From a virus, in the IMG/VR virus record IMGVR_UViG_3300025104_000005, positions 1 through 25,683 of that record: DNA of 25,683 bases. One strand, 5' to 3'. The notes beneath the pieces are model-generated. The model did no database searches. It saw only the letters and a list, made by a program, of their open reading frames with translations, and was not told the DNA's origin. The position numbers and the translations under genes are program-made. This document shows, piece by piece, positions 21,533 through 25,683 of this stretch (position 1 is the first letter of the stretch; each line of letters begins with the position of its first letter).

Positions 21533-22947
21533 TACGGCTCCTTCTCGGCTAACTTGCGGTAGGTCTCCGAACCCACCCGTGCAAGGCTGAGGCCCCTGGC
21601 AAACCACTGGGGGTCACTGTACACTTCCACCGGCAAACCCCGCTCAACCCCAAACACCGATTGGCCTCCGGTGGCCGGATTCCACGATAATTGACGGCTG
21701 TAAATGTGATACTCGGCCATTTTGTTGGTGTGCCATAGGTGGGGGCCCCGTAGCCGCTCCCCAATACGCACCCACGGCATCAGGGGCGTGGTGATCGTGC
21801 CCTGGGCCATTTCGTGCAGGCGGTTGTGCTGTACTGCAAGTCTCCAGGTCATGCGCTCTATGAAGTCCTCGAGGCTCTCCTTCCGGTAAGCGGCGTTTTC
21901 GCTGTGTAGCAGGTTGGTTCTGACTTTCATCGGGCGTAACCCAAAGGTTTTGTAACTGCCTTCGTTGGCTACCACGGTTCCCAGCGCCCATAGCATCATG
22001 TCGGTGGCAAAGGACACGCCTGGATACAGCATGAAAAAGTTACGAATGAGGCTATCGTTACGCTGGCGGCTCGAGGTGCTCACAGCCCCAAATTTCTCGT
22101 CCAGGGTGTGCACCCGTAGCTTGCTCCAGTCGTTGAGTACAATTCTGACTCTACCCCCCTCTGATACGCCATATGGGTAAGGCGCAGGCCTCCAGCGCAA
22201 TACGTTTGTGCCCGCAAGGTTCATATCCCATTTGCGCCCTGGGTTGGCTTCGTGTGTGAATTTGCCAAACAAGCGGGTATCGGTGGTGGTGTAAAGCTCC
22301 TGTAAGGGGGCCTCGAGAAAGCTGCTGATAATCTCCAGGTGTGAGCCCTCAAACTGGGTAAGGGCGTGCTGGTAGGGCGCTACCGCGTTCAGTCCGGCAA
22401 AGTCCAGGCTGATGAGGCGCTCGAGGCTCAGGCCGAAATTGCTGTAAATGCTTTGCCGCATCGCAACTTTCTTGAGGTACTTGAACGCAACTTCGGCGCT
22501 CTGCCCCTGCTGCTCATCGGGCGTTAGAAAGGTGGTCACGCGGCCCCAACCCTCCACACTGCCCCAAAACATCCACCATGCCACCGTGTCGCTGGCGAGC
22601 AGGTGGGTGAAGCTGGCGGCCTGTACCACACAGTTATAACCATAGCTTTTATCGCTCACCGTCTCCTGCTCACTCAGGCCGGTAATGATCCCATCCAGCA
22701 CCACTTCCCTCGAGCCCTCCATGCCGTTCCAGTTCGACATCACAACGGTGATGTGGTCGCCAATACTCAGCCGGTCAAACCACGAGAGGCGGCTTCCGTC
22801 AGCCCGTGTGTACTTGAGGGGCAACTGAATCTGTGCTCGAGCGTAACCGTCGGCAGATAGACTCTCCGATACCGTGACCCCGAGCAGGTCTTTGAGTTCC
22901 TCGAGGCCCTCATCGCTTCTCCAGAACACCCTACAATCGCTGTGCAT
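21532..22947 (-). CDS. Tail hub protein (gpD/gp27-like)
   Basis: A protein of 471 residues from ATG 22947 (472 from GTG 22950). The N-terminal part (SVSESLSADGYARAQIQLPL-like pattern, then FDRLSIGDHITVVMSN and GIITGLSEQE) is the usual hub barrel in which a fibre or spike protein's reference frame is defined, 'G-D-x-I-x-V...I-x-G-x-I-T'. It lies between the tape measure and spike genes, exactly where hubs such as gpD, Mu gp44 or T4 gp27 are encoded. The stop and start codons of the tape measure and hub genes overlap (TGATG), and AAGGGGA lies just upstream. ATG 22947 fits the ribosome binding site slightly better than GTG 22950. The family call rests on order and on the barrel motif. Confidence 0.75.
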   Translation of the reverse strand: MHSDCRVFWRSDEGLEELKDLLGVTVSESLSADGYARAQIQLPLKYTRADGSRLSWFDRLSIGDHITVVMSNWNGMEGSREVVLDGIITGLSEQETVSDKSYGYNCVVQAASFTHLLASDTVAWWMFWGSVEGWGRVTTFLTPDEQQGQSAEVAFKYLKKVAMRQSIYSNFGLSLERLISLDFAGLNAVAPYQHALTQFEGSHLEIISSFLEAPLQELYTTTDTRLFGKFTHEANPGRKWDMNLAGTNVLRWRPAPYPYGVSEGGRVRIVLNDWSKLRVHTLDEKFGAVSTSSRQRNDSLIRNFFMLYPGVSFATDMMLWALGTVVANEGSYKTFGLRPMKVRTNLLHSENAAYRKESLEDFIERMTWRLAVQHNRLHEMAQGTITTPLMPWVRIGERLRGPHLWHTNKMAEYHIYSRQLSWNPATGGQSVFGVERGLPVEVYSDPQWFARGLSLARVGSETYRKLAEKEP

Positions 22948-25683
22948 CACGTCCCCTTGTAGTTTGGCAATACAGCCCGAATCAGGCCCCTGGCTGCGCC
23001 CTCGATCTGCTCTGCCTTCTCGCGGTTGACCCCCGTGACCTGTATCCGGTCAAGGCCCTGAATGTTTACGTTGATGTCCAGCCGTCCGGCGGGTGCACTG
23101 TTCTGCTGAGTCATGCCCATGCTCTCGTACAGGGCTCGCAACTGCATGATGTAACCCTCGCGCCCACCACCTAGCGATTTGCCTCCCTGAAAAAACTCCA
23201 TGTGCAGGTGTGGGCCCGTGCTATTGCCGGTGCTCCCCTCGAGCCCTACCAGGTCGCCTCGCTGCAAGCGCTGGCCCTGGCGCACGTTGACCCGCTCCAG
23301 GTGGGCCAGAATGACCGTTCGGCCTCCACCAAGGTCAAGCTCTACAAAGTTCCCATAGCCTTTGGGGTCGTTTCCGATGCGCTTAACCACTGCACCCTCA
23401 AACACGTTGCGGATCGGGTCACCCCCTTTCCCCCGCTCGCCTATCGCAAAATCAATGCCTCGGTGCTCTGCTCCAGAGGGATAAAGGCCGGTGGTGGTGA
23501 TAGCGCTGGCCCCCAATTCGCGGCGGGCGGCCTGTTCGATGGTGACGCGCTCGAGGGCGTTCATCGGTGCGTTGCTGGGCAAAGCACGAGAGCCCTGGCT
23601 GCGGGGTATGGCGCGGGCAAACGGGCCTTCACGGTTCAGCCACTGCCGGTACAGGGCGGTGGCTTCGGTACGGTTGGGAATAGTGGCAAAAATATCGGCC
23701 TGGGCCACCCGATTGTCCACCCCTGGCTCATAGGACATGAGGCGCTGCATCAGGTTGTTGCGGGCCTGGGTCTGCCCCTGGGCGCGGGCGCGGGCGGCCT
23801 GGCTGTTTGCGCCCTGCAAGGTCGAGGCCCCCTGCTCGCCGAACTCATTGAAAAGCCGGTCTTGCTGGAGGATGTTGCCGATAGCCCGTCCGATGCCCTG
23901 CTGGATCAGGCGGGCTACTTCCTCGAGCGAGCCGGTGGTTGCCAGCATTCCACGGCTGAGAATAAGGCGCGTATCCTCGTCCCCTACGTTGAGTTGCCTC
24001 GAGATTTGTTCAATCAGGTTGCGGCCCTGCGGGTCAACCTCCAAGCCCTGCCCTTCTTGAAACCGCCCTACGTCACCGGCAGCCCTTCCATAAAGGCTGC
24101 CCAAACCGGCCCCCATGATCCCCAAAACCTGCTCACCCTGCAACCCGTATTGCTCCAGAAACATGCTCATCAGTACAGGGTCGCGTAGCTGGCCCTGCAT
24201 GTTCTGAGCAAGGCGGGCCATCAGTTCGGGCCTCCTGCGGGCTAACTGGAGTGCGTAGCGCATGGCCTGTACTGGGCTTCGGGCGGCCACCTGCCGGTAT
24301 CCGGCGGCCACGCTCCCCGTCAACCCCAACTGCTCGGCAGTGGGTGCGCGGCCTCCAAAGGTGCGCAGGGCTAACAACTGCAAAGCGGGGTCGTTTTCCC
24401 CCGTCACAGCCGAATCAAGGCGGGCCTGGGCCTCGGCTCCCATCGCGCCCTGTAGGGTGCGCGTGCCTACCCCTGCAAGGGCGTTTTGCAAAGAGGCGGC
24501 CATCGCAAGCGCGGCGGGTGTGGTGGCAATGCCCCGCTGGTTGATCTCGGTCATTTGCCGCAACAACCCGCTCATGGTGTCGGATTTGGCAATACCCCGC
24601 TCTATGCCCTCCGACATGGCGAGCTTGAAGGTCTCGAGGGCCTCGCCTAGCTGCCCCCTGGCAAACGTGCCCCCTACCCCTAACTGCCGCATGATATTGG
24701 CGGTGTCGCCCAAGTCCATGCCGGTTGTGCGGGCAAAGGTCAGCCCGCTGATGGTATCTCCCCGCATACCCCCTGGCAGGTTGAGCATGGCGGCAAAGGC
24801 GGCGGCCTGGCTTCCCGAAAAACCGAGGCGCTCGAGTTCGGCTCGAGTGCGTCCCTGGCGGTTTCGGTCGTAAAACAGATTGAGAAAGTTCGTCTCGGCC
24901 CCATACTGGCGGGCAAGGTCGGCCAGTGATATAGCTTCCTGGCGGGCGGGGTCGTTGTTGCCTCTGAGAGTATTCAATAACAGGTTGAACCCACCGATGG
25001 CGGCCCCCGCTACCAGGGCAGGCGGGCCCGCCACACGCAACAAGCGTCCTAGGGGGCCAAGGGCGACCAACCCCTGCCCGGCAAGGTTGCGCAGCTCGTC
25101 TAGCAGGGCTCCACCTACGCGCCCTTCCCGCTCATCTCCTGGGGGTTTTCTTCCGTCGGGCGCGTTGCGGTTGCGGTTTTGCTGCGAAAGCTCGCCCTTG
25201 GTGGCCTCGAGTTCCTCGGTCAGTTCCTCGAGGGCCTGCCGTAACCGTTCGGTGCGTTCAGGGTCGGCCCCTGCCGTGACTGCCCTGTTCAGGTAGGCTC
25301 CCAAAACCGATAGCCGGGCCTCGAGGCTATTCACATCGCTGTAGGTGCGTAAACCCACGCTGCGGGCCTGGGCCGATACCAAACCCCTCTCCACCCGCGC
25401 AAGCAAGGCTTCGGGCGATATGGCCTGCTCTACGCTGACCCTGGCAGCTCGTTTTACTTCGTTGGCGATGTTTTCAGCGGCCTGTTTCCATGCCGCTTGC
25501 ATCTCGTCGCCTAGCTGTCTGACTGAACCGGCTACGTCGGTAGAGGCGGTTTCGGCGGCCTCGAGTTCCTCGGTCAGTTCCTCGAGGGCCTGCCGTAACC
25601 GTTCGGTGCGTTCAGGGTCGGCCCCTGCCGTGACTGCCCTGTTCAGGTAGGCTCCCAAAACCGATAGCCGGGCCTCGAGGCTA
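22947..25683 (-). CDS. Tape measure protein with M23 peptidase domain (partial, 5' end missing)
   Basis: At least 911 codons are visible and the frame is open through the window edge, so the true start lies outside. It sets tail length and is ejected ahead of the DNA. The visible N-terminal part is charged coiled coil and contains an exact 127-bp repeat. A hydrophobic segment (RVAGPPALVAGAAIGGFNLL) follows, then a long helical region. About 172 residues from the end lies an M23/LytM metallopeptidase domain: HRGIDFA (zinc ligands His and Asp), a catalytic-type His in ILAHLE, and HLHMEF (HxH). All expected zinc and catalytic residues are present, so it can probably cut peptidoglycan cross-links during entry. 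The last residues may contact the hub encoded next, with which the gene overlaps. Confidence 0.92.
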   Translation of the reverse strand, partial: SLEARLSVLGAYLNRAVTAGADPERTERLRQALEELTEELEAAETASTDVAGSVRQLGDEMQAAWKQAAENIANEVKRAARVSVEQAISPEALLARVERGLVSAQARSVGLRTYSDVNSLEARLSVLGAYLNRAVTAGADPERTERLRQALEELTEELEATKGELSQQNRNRNAPDGRKPPGDEREGRVGGALLDELRNLAGQGLVALGPLGRLLRVAGPPALVAGAAIGGFNLLLNTLRGNNDPARQEAISLADLARQYGAETNFLNLFYDRNRQGRTRAELERLGFSGSQAAAFAAMLNLPGGMRGDTISGLTFARTTGMDLGDTANIMRQLGVGGTFARGQLGEALETFKLAMSEGIERGIAKSDTMSGLLRQMTEINQRGIATTPAALAMAASLQNALAGVGTRTLQGAMGAEAQARLDSAVTGENDPALQLLALRTFGGRAPTAEQLGLTGSVAAGYRQVAARSPVQAMRYALQLARRRPELMARLAQNMQGQLRDPVLMSMFLEQYGLQGEQVLGIMGAGLGSLYGRAAGDVGRFQEGQGLEVDPQGRNLIEQISRQLNVGDEDTRLILSRGMLATTGSLEEVARLIQQGIGRAIGNILQQDRLFNEFGEQGASTLQGANSQAARARAQGQTQARNNLMQRLMSYEPGVDNRVAQADIFATIPNRTEATALYRQWLNREGPFARAIPRSQGSRALPSNAPMNALERVTIEQAARRELGASAITTTGLYPSGAEHRGIDFAIGERGKGGDPIRNVFEGAVVKRIGNDPKGYGNFVELDLGGGRTVILAHLERVNVRQGQRLQRGDLVGLEGSTGNSTGPHLHMEFFQGGKSLGGGREGYIMQLRALYESMGMTQQNSAPAGRLDINVNIQGLDRIQVTGVNREKAEQIEGAARGLIRAVLPNYKGT
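25203..25329 (-). repeat. Exact 127-bp repeat, downstream copy
   Basis: Identical to 25557-25683, 354 bp away (118 codons, in frame). It codes for SLEARLSVLGAYLNRAVTAG and the following PERTERLRQALEELTEELEA segment of the tape measure. The base at 25202 differs from its counterpart, so the repeat has a sharp edge on this side. Confidence 0.92.
25557..25683 (-). repeat. Exact 127-bp repeat, copy at the window edge
   Basis: The same sequence as 25203-25329, running into the end of the window, so its full length is unknown. If it continues, the tape measure holds tandem 354-bp units. Confidence 0.92.

Noticed and set aside
21533-21607. N-terminal extension of the spike protein
   Set aside because: It overlaps the hub gene out of frame; TAATG with AAGGAG marks the start at 21532.
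23202-24188. A 328-codon open frame on the plus strand opposite the tape measure gene
   Set aside because: It is antisense to a secure gene with a complete M23 domain, has no ribosome binding site or recognisable domain, and long antisense frames are expected at this G+C content.

Overview
The window is part of a tailed-phage genome or prophage with a contractile (myovirus-type) tail. The host is most plausibly a thermophile of the Deinococcus-Thermus group, possibly Meiothermus or a relative. That assignment is inference from three things: high G+C; an extreme excess of the palindrome CTCGAG (about 110 by hand count, roughly ten expected from composition); and several -10 boxes lying 6-7 nt before an ATG, the leaderless promoter style common in that phylum. 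No host gene, tRNA, rRNA, CRISPR array or insertion sequence was seen.

Left part, plus strand (1-5800): the last codons of a DNA methyltransferase, a short intergenic region with a promoter, a probable small terminase subunit and a GpA-type large terminase. Then comes a run of small genes of unknown function. Three of them (at 3174, 3636 and 5701) start behind nearly identical promoter-operator-leader units. A fourth small gene (5430-5633) is read on the minus strand from a mirror-image promoter that overlaps the one at 5701. G/C hairpins with TCGA at their centre separate these units. The layout resembles 'moron' cassettes, independently transcribed cargo genes.

Middle (5844-11318): a 1692-residue minus-strand protein with a C-terminal SNF2-like helicase, then a divergently read 79-residue XRE-type repressor. 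The repressor is the best candidate to bind the repeated TAGCA/TGCTA half-sites. These occur in the cassette promoters, over the start of the helicase gene, and in altered geometry over the repressor's own start.

Right part, minus strand (25683 down to 11295): a tightly packed tail operon, many of whose genes overlap by a few bases. In transcription order it encodes the tape measure protein with an M23 peptidase domain (cut by the window edge), tail hub, spike, two unknown tail proteins plus a small CxxC protein, a LysM-gp25 wedge protein, gpJ-like and gpI-like baseplate proteins, and a set of fibre-type proteins including an adjacent paralogous pair. It ends with a probable DNA-binding protein and a 74-residue protein. 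Portal, capsid, sheath and tube genes are not in the window. The terminase genes lie on the opposite strand from the tail genes.

The strongest candidate for something undescribed is the repressor-operator-cassette network: one phage repressor, half-sites phased about one helical turn apart, and a dispersed set of tiny unknown genes under the same switch.
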